Assembly (NCBI RefSeq): GCF_040939305.1
Contig: NZ_CP162511.1
Location: 3,224,001-3,288,000, forward strand
DNA: 64,000 nucleotides
DNA from: Herbiconiux sp. A18JL235
Lineage (GTDB): Bacteria > Actinomycetota > Actinomycetes > Actinomycetales > Microbacteriaceae
Reading direction: 5' to 3'
The number at the start of each line of letters is the position of its first letter. Within the stretch, counting starts at the first letter, position 1. This document shows, piece by piece, positions 18,211-26,213 of the stretch. Position numbers and translations under genes: made by a program. The notes under the pieces are model-generated. The model saw only the letters and a program-made list of their open reading frames with translations. It made no database searches and was not told the DNA's origin.

Positions 18211-19101
18211 CTACAGTCCGCTCACGAACTCCTGCAGCCACGGCCGCAGCGACGGACCGAGGTCTTTGCGGTCGCTCGCGAGCTGCACGATGGCCTTGAT
18301 GTAGTCGAGCTTGTCGCCGGTGTCGTAGCGGCGGCCGCCGAAGACGACGCCGTAGACACCGCCTGCGATCGTGTCGTCGTCGGCGAGGGTGAGCAGCGCA
18401 TCCGTCAGCTGGATCTCCCCGCCCTTTCCGGGAGGGGTGTTCTCGAGGATGTCGAACACCTCGGGCATCAGCACGTACCGCCCGATGACGGCGAGGTTCG
18501 AGGGGGCGGTGCCCGCCTCGGGCTTCTCGACGAGGCCGGTGACCTTCACCACGTCGTCTTCGTCGGTCGACTCGACCGAGGCGACACCGTAGAGGTGGGT
18601 CATCGAGGGGTCGACCTCCATCAGTGCGATGACGGTGGCGCTGCGGGCCGACTGCACCTCGAGCATCCGCTTCAGCAGCGGGTCGCGAGCGTCGATGATG
18701 TCGTCGCCGAGCAGCACGGCGAACGGCTCGTGCCCGACGTGCATCTTCGAGCGCAGCACGGCGTGGCCGAGGCCGAGCGGGTCGCCCTGACGCACGTAGT
18801 GCATCTCGGCGAGGGCGGTCGACTCGTTGACCACCCGGAGCATGTCGCCCTTGCCCTTCTGCTCGAGCGTCGACTCGAGCTCGTAGACCCGGTCGAAGTG
18901 GTTCTCGATGGCGGCCTTGTTGCGGCCGGTGACGACGAGCACGTCGTTGAGGCCGGCGTCGACGGCCTCCTCGACCACGTACTGGATCGCCGGTTTGTCG
19001 ACGACCGGGAGCATCTCCTTCGGCATGGCCTTCGTGGCCGGGAGGAAGCGCGTGCCCAGTCCGGCCGCCGGAATAACTGCTTTCGTCAGAGGTGTCCCCA
19101 T
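18211..19101 (-). CDS. galU: UTP-glucose-1-phosphate uridylyltransferase
   Basis: A 296-aa enzyme that makes UDP-glucose from UTP and glucose 1-phosphate for cell-envelope glycans. The nucleotide-binding signature VIPAAGLGTRFLPATKAMPK lies at residues 9-28; the sugar-phosphate region (LVEKPEAG, GGEIQLTDAL) follows. The length is normal. ATG 19101 is preceded by TACGCT and six bases. It is divergent from the 5-FCL gene across a 93-base gap with a -10 box for each direction. Confidence 0.96.
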   Translation of the reverse strand: MGTPLTKAVIPAAGLGTRFLPATKAMPKEMLPVVDKPAIQYVVEEAVDAGLNDVLVVTGRNKAAIENHFDRVYELESTLEQKGKGDMLRVVNESTALAEMHYVRQGDPLGLGHAVLRSKMHVGHEPFAVLLGDDIIDARDPLLKRMLEVQSARSATVIALMEVDPSMTHLYGVASVESTDEDDVVKVTGLVEKPEAGTAPSNLAVIGRYVLMPEVFDILENTPPGKGGEIQLTDALLTLADDDTIAGGVYGVVFGGRRYDTGDKLDYIKAIVQLASDRKDLGPSLRPWLQEFVSGL

Positions 19102-19107
19102 GGGGAA

Positions 19108-19113
19108 AGCGTA
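19108..19113 (-). promoter_or_regulatory. -10 box of galU
   Basis: TACGCT on the minus strand, six bases before ATG 19101. Confidence 0.5.
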
Positions 19114-19181
19114 TCGGGGATCGGAGTCGAGCGGATGCGCGCGACCGGTACGCCGAAACACCCGCGACACACTGTGCGATC

Positions 19182-19187
19182 TACACT
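19182..19187 (+). promoter_or_regulatory. -10 box of the 5-FCL gene
   Basis: TACACT seven bases before ATG 19195. Confidence 0.5.
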
Positions 19188-19194
19188 GGCCACC

Positions 19195-19782
19195 ATGGCT
19201 GAGGATGCGACTCTCGACAAAAGGGCGCTGCGCGCCGAGCTGCGTGAGCGCCGCCGCACGAGGCCTGCGCACCAGGTCGACACCGCCAACGAGGGCTTCA
19301 CGGCCCGACTCACCGAGCTCGCTCTGGAGACCGGGGCGCGCACCATCGCTGCGTACCTCTCGAACTCCTTCGAGCCCGACACGCGGCCCTTCCTCAACTG
19401 GGCGCTCGCCGACGGCCGGCGCATCCTGCTGCCCATCGCCCGGCAGGACGGCCTGCTCGACTGGGCCGAGGGCGACGGCGAGACCGAGACCGAGGGGCTG
19501 TACGGCATGCCGGAACCGGTGGGCGGCATCCTCGGGCCGATCGCCATCAACGACGCCGACCTCATCGTCATCCCGGCGTCCGCCGTCGATGTCGCCGGCA
19601 CGCGCATGGGGTGGGGGCGCGGCTACTACGACCGCACCCTCGGATCGATGGAGAAGTGCCCCCCGGTGTACGCGGTCGTCTTCGACGACGAGGTGCTCGA
19701 CGAGGTGCCGCGGGAGGTGCACGACGCGCCGGTCGACGGCATCGTCACGCCGACGCGCATCCTGCGCTTCGAGCGTCGGTAG
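19195..19782 (+). CDS. 5-formyltetrahydrofolate cyclo-ligase
   Basis: A 195-aa enzyme that converts 5-formyl-THF and ATP to 5,10-methenyl-THF, returning a stored folate form to one-carbon metabolism. The family signature GWGRGYYDR lies near the C-terminus (about residues 139-147), and the N-terminal basic helix KRALRAELRERR, which takes part in ATP binding, is present. ATG 19195 is seven bases after TACACT. It is followed 21 bases later by the FmdB-type gene, a conserved pairing in actinobacteria. Confidence 0.95.
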   Translation: MAEDATLDKRALRAELRERRRTRPAHQVDTANEGFTARLTELALETGARTIAAYLSNSFEPDTRPFLNWALADGRRILLPIARQDGLLDWAEGDGETETEGLYGMPEPVGGILGPIAINDADLIVIPASAVDVAGTRMGWGRGYYDRTLGSMEKCPPVYAVVFDDEVLDEVPREVHDAPVDGIVTPTRILRFERR

Positions 19783-19789
19783 TCGCCGG

Positions 19790-19795
19790 TAGAAT
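19790..19795 (+). promoter_or_regulatory. -10 box of the FmdB-type gene
   Basis: TAGAAT eight bases before GTG 19804, inside the short gap after the 5-FCL gene. Confidence 0.45.
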
Positions 19796-19803
19796 CGAGC
19801 CTC

Positions 19804-20163
19804 GTGCCCACCTACTCCTACCGTTGCACCGAGTGCGACAATGCGTTCGACATCCAGCAGTCCTTCACCGACGACTCGCTCACGGTCTGCCCGGTGTGCG
19901 GCGGCAAGCTGCGCAAGGTGTTCAGCCCGGTGGGCGTGACGTTCAACGGGTCGGGGTTCTACCGCACCGATTCGCGCAGCGGGTCGGGGTCATCGGGGTC
20001 CGGGTCATCAGGGTCGTCGGGGTCGGGGTCCGACTCCTCGTCGTCGAGCTCGTCCTCGTCCTCGTCGAGCTCGGGCGGGGGCGACAAGGGCTCCTCGTCG
20101 AGCTCGTCCTCGGGTTCGGCACCCGCCGCAGCACCCAAGGCCGCGACGAAGCCCACCCCCTAG
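19804..20163 (+). CDS. FmdB-type zinc ribbon protein
   Basis: A 119-aa protein starting at GTG 19804. The N-terminal FmdB zinc ribbon (about residues 1-45) has two cysteine pairs, CTEC and CPVCGGK, and ends with the usual VFSPVGVTFNGSGFYRTD. The rest is a Ser/Gly run followed by an Ala/Lys/Pro tail, low complexity and probably disordered. The family was first named beside formamidase genes, but in actinobacteria it sits next to 5-FCL and mscL as here, and its role is unknown. Confidence 0.9.
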   Translation: MPTYSYRCTECDNAFDIQQSFTDDSLTVCPVCGGKLRKVFSPVGVTFNGSGFYRTDSRSGSGSSGSGSSGSSGSGSDSSSSSSSSSSSSSGGGDKGSSSSSSSGSAPAAAPKAATKPTP

Positions 20164-20166
20164 GCT
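20161..20166 (+). promoter_or_regulatory. -10 box of mscL
   Basis: TAGGCT six bases before ATG 20173; its first three bases are the stop codon of the preceding gene. Confidence 0.45.
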
Positions 20167-20172
20167 GGGGCC

Positions 20173-20631
20173 ATGATCAAGGGATTCAAGGAGTTCATCC
20201 TCCGCGGCAACGTCATCGACCTGGCCGTCGCAGTCGTCATCGGAGCCGCCTTCACCGCGGTCGTGAACGCCATCGTGAACAGCGTGTTCAACCCGCTGAT
20301 CGGCGCCCTGTTCAAGGCCGACAGCCTCGACAACGTGGCGACCGTCACCATCGGCGACGCCGAGATCAAGTTCGGTGCCGTGCTCGGCGCGCTCATCCAG
20401 TTCCTGCTCGTGGCGATCGTGGTGTACTTCGTGTTCGTCGTGCCCATCAACCATTTGAAGAAGGTCGCGTTCTCGCTCAAGAAGACTCCCGCGGAGTCGC
20501 TCGAGGAGCAGAACGAGGAGCTGCCGCCCACCGAGACCGAGCTGCTCATCCAGATCCGCGACCTCCTCGCCGACCAGCGCGCCGAGGCCGCCGGCGAGCC
20601 CCCCGCCACGCCCCACACCCCCAAGCACTAG
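20173..20631 (+). CDS. mscL: Large-conductance mechanosensitive channel
   Basis: A 152-aa channel subunit that forms a homopentamer and opens on membrane tension to release solutes under osmotic downshock. The conserved amphipathic start KGFKEFILRGNVIDLAVAVV, TM1 with GAAFTAVVNAIV, a short external loop, TM2 (LIQFLLVAIVVYFVFVVP) and the cytoplasmic helix (ETELLIQIRDLLADQRA) are all in place. The gene stands 20 bases before a long palindrome that separates it from the converging small gene. Confidence 0.96.
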   Translation: MIKGFKEFILRGNVIDLAVAVVIGAAFTAVVNAIVNSVFNPLIGALFKADSLDNVATVTIGDAEIKFGAVLGALIQFLLVAIVVYFVFVVPINHLKKVAFSLKKTPAESLEEQNEELPPTETELLIQIRDLLADQRAEAAGEPPATPHTPKH

Positions 20632-20651
20632 GCCCCCGCGCGCGTCTCCCG

Positions 20652-20714
20652 CCGCGAGAGAGCGCGAAGTGCCCCCTCCCGTCCTGGAAGGGGGCACTTC
20701 GCGCTTTCTCGCGG
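20652..20714. repeat. Family A palindrome, copy 1 (possible bidirectional terminator)
   Basis: Two 26-base arms (20652-20677 and 20689-20714) match except for one G-T pair, around an 11-base loop. The core is GCGCGAAGTGCCCCCT with an outer CCGCGAGAGA. It fills the gap between mscL and the converging gene at 20718-20939. Related copies occur at 35950, 44660, 46833 and 55299. Confidence 0.85.
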
Positions 20715-20717
20715 CCT

Positions 20718-20939
20718 CTACCAGTGCGGGGGGACGTCGCGGCGGAGGCGGTCGTCGTTCGGGCCCTCGGATGCTCGCGCAGGCGAGGCGGCCGGTGCGG
20801 CACCCCAGGCCTCGTCGGTGTCTTCCGCGGCCCGGGTGGGTGCGGTGGTGGAGCCGGGGGGCGCGGTCTGGGGTGTGGGGTCGCTGCCGGCCACCGCATC
20901 CGTCGACACCCGCCGCCGACCCGTCTTCTTCACCTGCAC
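20718..20939 (-). CDS. Small conserved protein ending in DVPPHW
   Basis: A 73-aa protein starting at GTG 20939, supported by TAGGGT exactly six bases upstream. The N-terminus is basic (VQVKKTGRRR), the middle Ala/Pro/Thr-rich and probably disordered, and the end DDRLRRDVPPHW is a conserved C-terminal motif of small actinobacterial proteins of unknown role. It converges with mscL. Confidence 0.65.
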   Translation of the reverse strand: MQVKKTGRRRVSTDAVAGSDPTPQTAPPGSTTAPTRAAEDTDEAWGAAPAASPARASEGPNDDRLRRDVPPHW

Positions 20940-20945
20940 CCCAGC

Positions 20946-20951
20946 ACCCTA
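20946..20951 (-). promoter_or_regulatory. -10 box of the small DVPPHW gene
   Basis: TAGGGT on the minus strand, six bases before GTG 20939. Confidence 0.45.
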
Positions 20952-20994
20952 CGCCCTCCACCCTCGCGGGGTCGCCCGCGCCCGCCGCGCCCGC

Positions 20995-21086
20995 CCTCCT
21001 CGCGACTCGCCAGAATACGGGCTGAAATGGCGCGGATGGGCCGGATATTGGCGACTCGCGAGGAGGTGGGACGACTCGCGAGGAGG
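20995..21086. repeat. Family B palindrome, copy 1, with an extra half-site
   Basis: The left arm 20995-21022 (CCTCCTCGCGACTCGCCAG and on) pairs with the right arm 21039-21066 with about five mismatches. A further right-half copy, ACGACTCGCGAGGAGG, lies at 21071-21086, just before the stop of the helicase-like gene. The related copy is at 49337-49408. Confidence 0.8.
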
Positions 21087-24000
21087 TCAGATGGAGATGG
21101 GGGCGGTCTCGACCAGGGAGAGCTCGCGGATGCCGAGCACGTCGGCGATGCGTGCCGCCACCGCCTCGGGGTTCGCGAACAGCTCGAAGGAGTGCACCCG
21201 CAGGTAGTGCCAGCCGAGGCGCCGCAGCATGTCGGGGCGCAGGCGCAGCGACTCGCGGAGCGAGGTGGAGTGCACCACCGCATCGGTCTCGATGGCGATG
21301 GCGCGGCCGTCGTGCGAGGCAACGAGCGTGAGCTTGCCGCGGTGCTCGAAGGCCACCTCGAGCCCGCGGGCGCCGAGGCGCCGTGCGAGGTCGATGAGCA
21401 GCGCGTCGCCGGGTGACGAGAAGGTGTCGGGCGTGGGGCCGTTCTCGGCCTCCTGCAGGATCTGGCGCAGCGCGACGACGCCGAAGTTCATGCGGTCTTC
21501 GTCGATGTCGGCGGGGGTGAAGCAGCTCACGATGTCCATCGAGCGGCGCGCCCTGGTCATGCCCACCGCGAGCAGCCGCTCGCCCCCCGGGCGGGCGAGC
21601 CCGCCGAAGTTCGACAGCACACGCCCGTGGGTGGTCTTGCCGTAGCCGACCGAGAAGATGACGCGGTCGCGGCTCTGCGCCACCGACTGCTCGAGGGTCG
21701 CCACCATGAACGGCTCGGCACGCTCTTTCAGGATGAAGTCGGCGAGGTCGCTGCGCTTCGCGAACGCGGCGAGCACCGCCTGCTGCACCCGCACCGCGTG
21801 CTTCGCCGAGGCCGTGATGACCATGAGCGACTCGCGCGGGTAGTTGATGGCCTGGTCGAGCACGAGCGAGACGACCTCATCGACCTCGGCGTCGATCGAC
21901 TCGACCGCTCCGGTCTCGGAGTCGGGCATGCCGCCGCGCCCCTCGACGTAGTGCAGCGCCAGCGACCCGTGGCCGAGGAAGGTTCCCGCCCAGGGCAGCG
22001 AGTCGATCTTGCCGCCGTAGAAGCGGTGGTTGACGAGTTCGGCGAGGTCTTCACCGCCGGCCCGGTAGCTGCGGGTGAGCGACAGCGTCGGCACGAGGTC
22101 GGCCAGGCGCGCCAGCGCCGAGTCGGTGTGCAGCTCCTCGGCGACGACGGCGTCGGATGCGGGGCGCGTGCGCTGCTGGTCGACGGCCCTGATCGCTATC
22201 TCGAAGTGCGAGGGGGTCTGCGTGACGGGGTCGCCGAACGCCACCACCTGGCGGGCACGACGGATGGCGCCCACGTTCTCGGCGAGCGTCGTGGCCCCGG
22301 CGTCGACGAGCACGACCGTGTCGAAGGTGACCGCATCCGTGATGCGCGGAACCTCGTAGGGCGACGCCAGCCACACCGGCGCCAGCACCTTGCCGAGGTG
22401 CGGGGCGGCGGCGTGCAGCGACTCGGAGGTGACCGAGTCGGAGCGCAGCAGCTGCTTGAGCGCGGCGGCCTCCTCGGGGTGGTCGAGCAGCCCGACGCTC
22501 CAGGTGTCGGCCAGCTGCCAGGCCAGCAGTTGCCCGTTCATCGAGGCGTGCGCCTCGTCGACCAGCCTGAAGTCGCCTTCGAGCCGGTCGAGCACCCCCG
22601 TGTTCGCGCCGAGCAGCGCACGGTCGCCGGCGAGCATGAGCTCGAGCACCGATTGCCACCAGGCGAGCTCGAGCTCGTCGGGAACGGCGGTCTCGGGCAC
22701 GTGCCGGTTCGACAGGTCGATGAGCAGCGGGTCGAGGGCGTGCTCGTGCAGCGAGTCGAGCAGGGCGGTGCGCTCCTGCAGGTTCGCGAGTACCTCGGAG
22801 TCGGCGGCGAGCCCCTCCACCATGCCGATGAGCTGGTCGATCGGCAGCGTCGAGAGCTGGCGCGCGGTGCCGACGTTGCCGAGCGGCAGGTCGAGCTGCG
22901 CGAGGTCTTCGGTGACGCGCTGGAACGCCATCTGCACCTCGTTGATGCCGACGGGGATCTCGGGCGGGATGCCCGCTGCCGCGAAGCGGTACCAGAGCGT
23001 GCGCTGCTGCTGGATGCGGCGCAGCGACTCGTTGATGTCGCCTATGTGCACGCCGGGGCGCACGTACTCCTTCGCCAGCGACTTCAGGCGTCGGCGCGAG
23101 GTCGACGACATCTGCGGGGCGTCGCGGCGCGGTGAGGTGGCAGCGATGAGATCGGTGAGCGAGCGGTCGAAGACGACCGGGAGGAACTTGTCGAGCGTCT
23201 CGCGCAGGTCGGCGAGGAGGCGCAGGTAGGTGCCTAGCTCGGCGAGCGAGGTGAACGGGCGCATGCGGGTCTGCCCGATGAGCTCGTAGGCGCCGCTCAG
23301 CAGCTTGGGGAGGTCGGTGCGGTCGAGTCGCTTGGCGAGCTGGTGGGCGCGCTGGGCGTCGTCGCTCGAGGAGAACTGGGCGCCGTACCACGGCGAGTCG
23401 TCGGGCCCGTAGCGGAACTGGCCGAGCTCGGCGGCGCGGCTGAGCGTCTTGGCAGCCTTCGACCGGCCCGAGGCGAGCGACTCGAGGGCGCTGCGGTCGA
23501 GCCGCGCCGTGGTGGCCGGCGGGTTCGGCAGCAGCGCGAGGCGCGCGAGCTCGCGCAGGGCGTCGAGCACCGACACCTTGAGGGTGGGGTCGACCCGCGA
23601 CATCGAGGCGCGGTAGTCGAGCAGCACCGTGCGCAGGCGCACCAGGGCGTCGTCGACATCGGCCACCTGCGGCTGCTTCGCCTTCTCGTTGCGGCCGATC
23701 GACTGGATGAGGTCGCGCCGCAGCGTGCGCGGCGACACCGCCACACCGGGGAGACCCACATCCGACAGCCGGCGGTCGATGCCGCTCAGGCTGAGGCGCC
23801 GCGGGCTCACCACGAGCACGCGCTTGTTCTGCGCCACCAGGGCGCCGATGGCGTTCACGATGGTCTGCGTGCCACCGGTACCCGGAAGCGTCTTCACGAC
23901 CAGCGAGTTGCCGCCCGCGATCTGCGCGATCACGTTCTCCTGCTCGCTGTCGGCGTCGAGCAGCAGGGTGTCGGTGCTGGGGGCGCGCTTGTCTTGCGGC

Positions 24001-24842
24001 GACGGCTCGACGGGGCGGTACGCATCCTGCACCGCACGGCGGCTGGTGAGGTTGCCGGCGAGGGCGTCGAGAACCGGATGCGCGAGCTCGGCACTGTCGG
24101 CGAGCATGCCGCTGGCGACATCGGCGAAGCTGGAGACCACGAGCCGCGGCTGCACCTGGAACCAGGGCAGGTGCGAGGTGAGGCTGCGCAGCCGGTCGAT
24201 GACGGGCTGCGGCTTGAACACGCCGTTCTGCTGCGCCAGGGCGACGAGGCTCTCGCGGTCGACGGTGATCTGGAACTGCTCCTGCAGCACGGCGGCGAGC
24301 ACCGGGTTGACGAACGGCACGCCGCGCAGCTTCAGCTCGAAGTCGCGGCCGTAGCGGCGCACCGAGATGGGGCGCAGGAGCACGGGGGCGCGGAACTGCT
24401 GCTCCTCGACCCGCCACTCGGCGAGGCCGATCGCGAGCTGCACCGAGTCGATGCCGCGCACCGACCGTAGCTCGACACCCTTGTCGGTGATGGCGCCGGC
24501 GGCGATGCGGGCGTTGCGGAGCGCGAGCTCGTCGCGGATGAGGCTCGACAAGAGCGTCGTGTTGCCCGTGATGAACTGCGCGAGACCACCGGGATGCGTG
24601 GTGCTCAGCTCGATGCGCGACCTGGGCGAATCGTCGAAGTGCAACAGCGGCGACTCGCCTCCGAGCGCCGCGATCTCCTCCCGCCAGCGCTCACGGGTGG
24701 GCTCGACGAGGCTCTCGGTCGTGTACACCTGACCGAGCTGCGAACCCTCCGCGGCCTGACCGTTCCGACCCCACGCCGACTCGACGGAGTCGGCGGCAGA
24801 CGTCGAATCGTCTGCTTCTCGTTTCTTATCGGCGCGCCACAC
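21087..24842 (-). CDS. Giant SF1 helicase-like protein (DUF4011 lineage) with degenerate ATPase motifs
   Basis: About 1251 residues from GTG 24842, chosen because TACGGT lies six bases upstream; ATGs further up would cross the divergent LLM promoter. The layout is that of DUF4011/AAA helicases: an N-terminal module, a helicase core split by a long helical insert, and a C-terminal nuclease-like domain (IAIETDAVVHSTSLRESLRLR, then GWHYLRVHSF). The core is damaged: motif I is PGTGGTQT with Gly324 for the lysine, motif II is LVDAGAT (847-849) for DEA, and the VQGDE motif reads LEQSVAQ. Motif VI (MTRARRSM) remains. It may bind nucleic acid without ATP hydrolysis. Related full helicases take part in DNA repair or defence; the role here is unknown. 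Confidence 0.75.
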   Translation of the reverse strand: MWRADKKREADDSTSAADSVESAWGRNGQAAEGSQLGQVYTTESLVEPTRERWREEIAALGGESPLLHFDDSPRSRIELSTTHPGGLAQFITGNTTLLSSLIRDELALRNARIAAGAITDKGVELRSVRGIDSVQLAIGLAEWRVEEQQFRAPVLLRPISVRRYGRDFELKLRGVPFVNPVLAAVLQEQFQITVDRESLVALAQQNGVFKPQPVIDRLRSLTSHLPWFQVQPRLVVSSFADVASGMLADSAELAHPVLDALAGNLTSRRAVQDAYRPVEPSPQDKRAPSTDTLLLDADSEQENVIAQIAGGNSLVVKTLPGTGGTQTIVNAIGALVAQNKRVLVVSPRRLSLSGIDRRLSDVGLPGVAVSPRTLRRDLIQSIGRNEKAKQPQVADVDDALVRLRTVLLDYRASMSRVDPTLKVSVLDALRELARLALLPNPPATTARLDRSALESLASGRSKAAKTLSRAAELGQFRYGPDDSPWYGAQFSSSDDAQRAHQLAKRLDRTDLPKLLSGAYELIGQTRMRPFTSLAELGTYLRLLADLRETLDKFLPVVFDRSLTDLIAATSPRRDAPQMSSTSRRRLKSLAKEYVRPGVHIGDINESLRRIQQQRTLWYRFAAAGIPPEIPVGINEVQMAFQRVTEDLAQLDLPLGNVGTARQLSTLPIDQLIGMVEGLAADSEVLANLQERTALLDSLHEHALDPLLIDLSNRHVPETAVPDELELAWWQSVLELMLAGDRALLGANTGVLDRLEGDFRLVDEAHASMNGQLLAWQLADTWSVGLLDHPEEAAALKQLLRSDSVTSESLHAAAPHLGKVLAPVWLASPYEVPRITDAVTFDTVVLVDAGATTLAENVGAIRRARQVVAFGDPVTQTPSHFEIAIRAVDQQRTRPASDAVVAEELHTDSALARLADLVPTLSLTRSYRAGGEDLAELVNHRFYGGKIDSLPWAGTFLGHGSLALHYVEGRGGMPDSETGAVESIDAEVDEVVSLVLDQAINYPRESLMVITASAKHAVRVQQAVLAAFAKRSDLADFILKERAEPFMVATLEQSVAQSRDRVIFSVGYGKTTHGRVLSNFGGLARPGGERLLAVGMTRARRSMDIVSCFTPADIDEDRMNFGVVALRQILQEAENGPTPDTFSSPGDALLIDLARRLGARGLEVAFEHRGKLTLVASHDGRAIAIETDAVVHSTSLRESLRLRPDMLRRLGWHYLRVHSFELFANPEAVAARIADVLGIRELSLVETAPISI

Positions 24843-24848
24843 ACCGCT

Positions 24849-24854
24849 ACCGTA
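24849..24854 (-). promoter_or_regulatory. -10 box of the helicase-like gene
   Basis: TACGGT on the minus strand, six bases before GTG 24842. This decided the start. Confidence 0.45.
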
Positions 24855-24933
24855 CGTGCGGGTGGCGGAAAAGCCCGGCAATCCGCGCGAGTTTCGGAAT
24901 AAAGCGACGGATGCGGTGGCTGAGAAGAGAGCC

Positions 24934-26070
24934 ATGACGCGACTCTCCGTTCTCGACCTCATCCCCGTCCGCAGCCGTCAGAGCTCAGGCGACGCCATCG
25001 CGGCGAGCCTCGAGCTCGTGCGCACCGCCGAGCGACTCGGCTTCACCCGCTACTGGGTGGCGGAGCACCACAACATGCCCGCCGTCGCCTCCACCTCGCC
25101 GTCGACGCTCATCGCGCACTTCGCGGCGCAGACCTCGCGCATCCGCCTCGGGTCGGGCGGGGTGATGCTGCCGAACCACGCGCCGCTGTCGATCGCCGAG
25201 CAGTTCGCGCTGCTCGAAGCGATGCACCCGGGGCGCATCGACCTGGGGCTCGGACGTGCGCCCGGGTCAGACCCGGTGACCTCCTACATGCTGCGCGGGC
25301 AGCGGTCGACGACCGACTCCGACCCGGCGGCGACGTTCCCGACCGACGTGGAGACGGTGGCGGCACTGCTCGGGTCGGATCGGGGGGTCGGCGACGGTTT
25401 CGGGGGTGACGAGCAGCCGGGGGTCGGGCTCAACATCCGGGGTCGGTCGTACGAGTTGAAGGCGACGCCCGTGGTCGCCAGCGCCCCCGAGATGTGGCTG
25501 CTCGGGTCGAGCAACTTCAGCGCCACGCTCGCGGCCTCGCTCGGCATGCCGTTCGTGTTCGCGAACCACTTCGGGCAGCCCGGGCTCGACGAGGCGCTCG
25601 CGCTCTACCGCGAGCGGTTCCAGCCGTCGCTGACGCTCGAGGCGCCGAAGACGTTCCTCACCCTGAACACCTCGGTGGCGCCGACGGCCTCCGAGGCGTA
25701 CGCGCAGGCACTCCCCCAGCTCATCACCATGGCGCGGCTGCGCACCGGCGGCGCGCTCGCCGCCCAGCTCACCATCGAGGAGGCGCAGGCCACCGCCCTG
25801 TCGCCGATGGAGGAGCAGTCGGTGCAGGAGCAGGCGCAACGCTGGCTCGTGGGCACGCCCGACGAGGTGGCGGCGCGCATCCGCTCGGCCGCCTCGCGCT
25901 ACGGGGTCGACGAGGTCATGCTCTCCCCCGTCGCGGGCGTCCGCGACGCCGACCCGCTCGACCGCACCCCGGCGCGCTCGCGCGCCCTCGAGCTGCTCGC
26001 CCCCGAGTTCCCCGAGCTCGCTGTGGAGGTGGGGGCGGCGGCTGCCGCCCCCACCGGCGCCGCGGCGTAG
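24934..26070 (+). CDS. LLM class flavin-dependent oxidoreductase (MsnO8-like)
   Basis: A 378-aa luciferase-like TIM-barrel monooxygenase that would use reduced FMN or F420. ATG 24934 is preceded by GAAGAGAG. The start LSVLDLIPVRS, the sequence RYWVAEHHNMP and the SGGVMLPNHAP plus LGLGRAPG motifs are typical of the subgroup often annotated as alkanal monooxygenase-like. The C-terminal 15 residues are Ala-rich. It is divergent from the helicase-like gene and ends 46 bases before a family C palindrome. The substrate is not predictable. Confidence 0.9.
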   Translation: MTRLSVLDLIPVRSRQSSGDAIAASLELVRTAERLGFTRYWVAEHHNMPAVASTSPSTLIAHFAAQTSRIRLGSGGVMLPNHAPLSIAEQFALLEAMHPGRIDLGLGRAPGSDPVTSYMLRGQRSTTDSDPAATFPTDVETVAALLGSDRGVGDGFGGDEQPGVGLNIRGRSYELKATPVVASAPEMWLLGSSNFSATLAASLGMPFVFANHFGQPGLDEALALYRERFQPSLTLEAPKTFLTLNTSVAPTASEAYAQALPQLITMARLRTGGALAAQLTIEEAQATALSPMEEQSVQEQAQRWLVGTPDEVAARIRSAASRYGVDEVMLSPVAGVRDADPLDRTPARSRALELLAPEFPELAVEVGAAAAAPTGAAA

Positions 26071-26115
26071 CCGCGGCCCACCCCTCCCACGCGCCACCTC
26101 CCCCGCGCATCCGAT

Positions 26116-26171
26116 TTCTCGCGGACAAAGTCCGTGAAGACGTCAGTTATCACGGACTTTGTCCGCGAGAA
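26116..26171. repeat. Family C palindrome, copy 1
   Basis: Perfect 22-base arms at 26116-26137 and 26150-26171 around a 12-base loop AGACGTCAGTTA. Each arm contains GCGGACAAAGTCCG, itself nearly palindromic. It lies between the converging LLM and cell-wall-binding genes, and the second copy at 43280 has the same loop length and a similar loop. Confidence 0.9.
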
Positions 26172-26213
26172 CGTGGGGTGGGGGCGAAACCCGAGGGTCG
26201 GGAAGGCCCCCCG

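Noticed and set aside
25899..26153. Small frames containing TDFVRE at the family C palindromes
   Set aside because: They are translations of the palindrome arms, lack ribosome-binding sites and differ in frame between copies.
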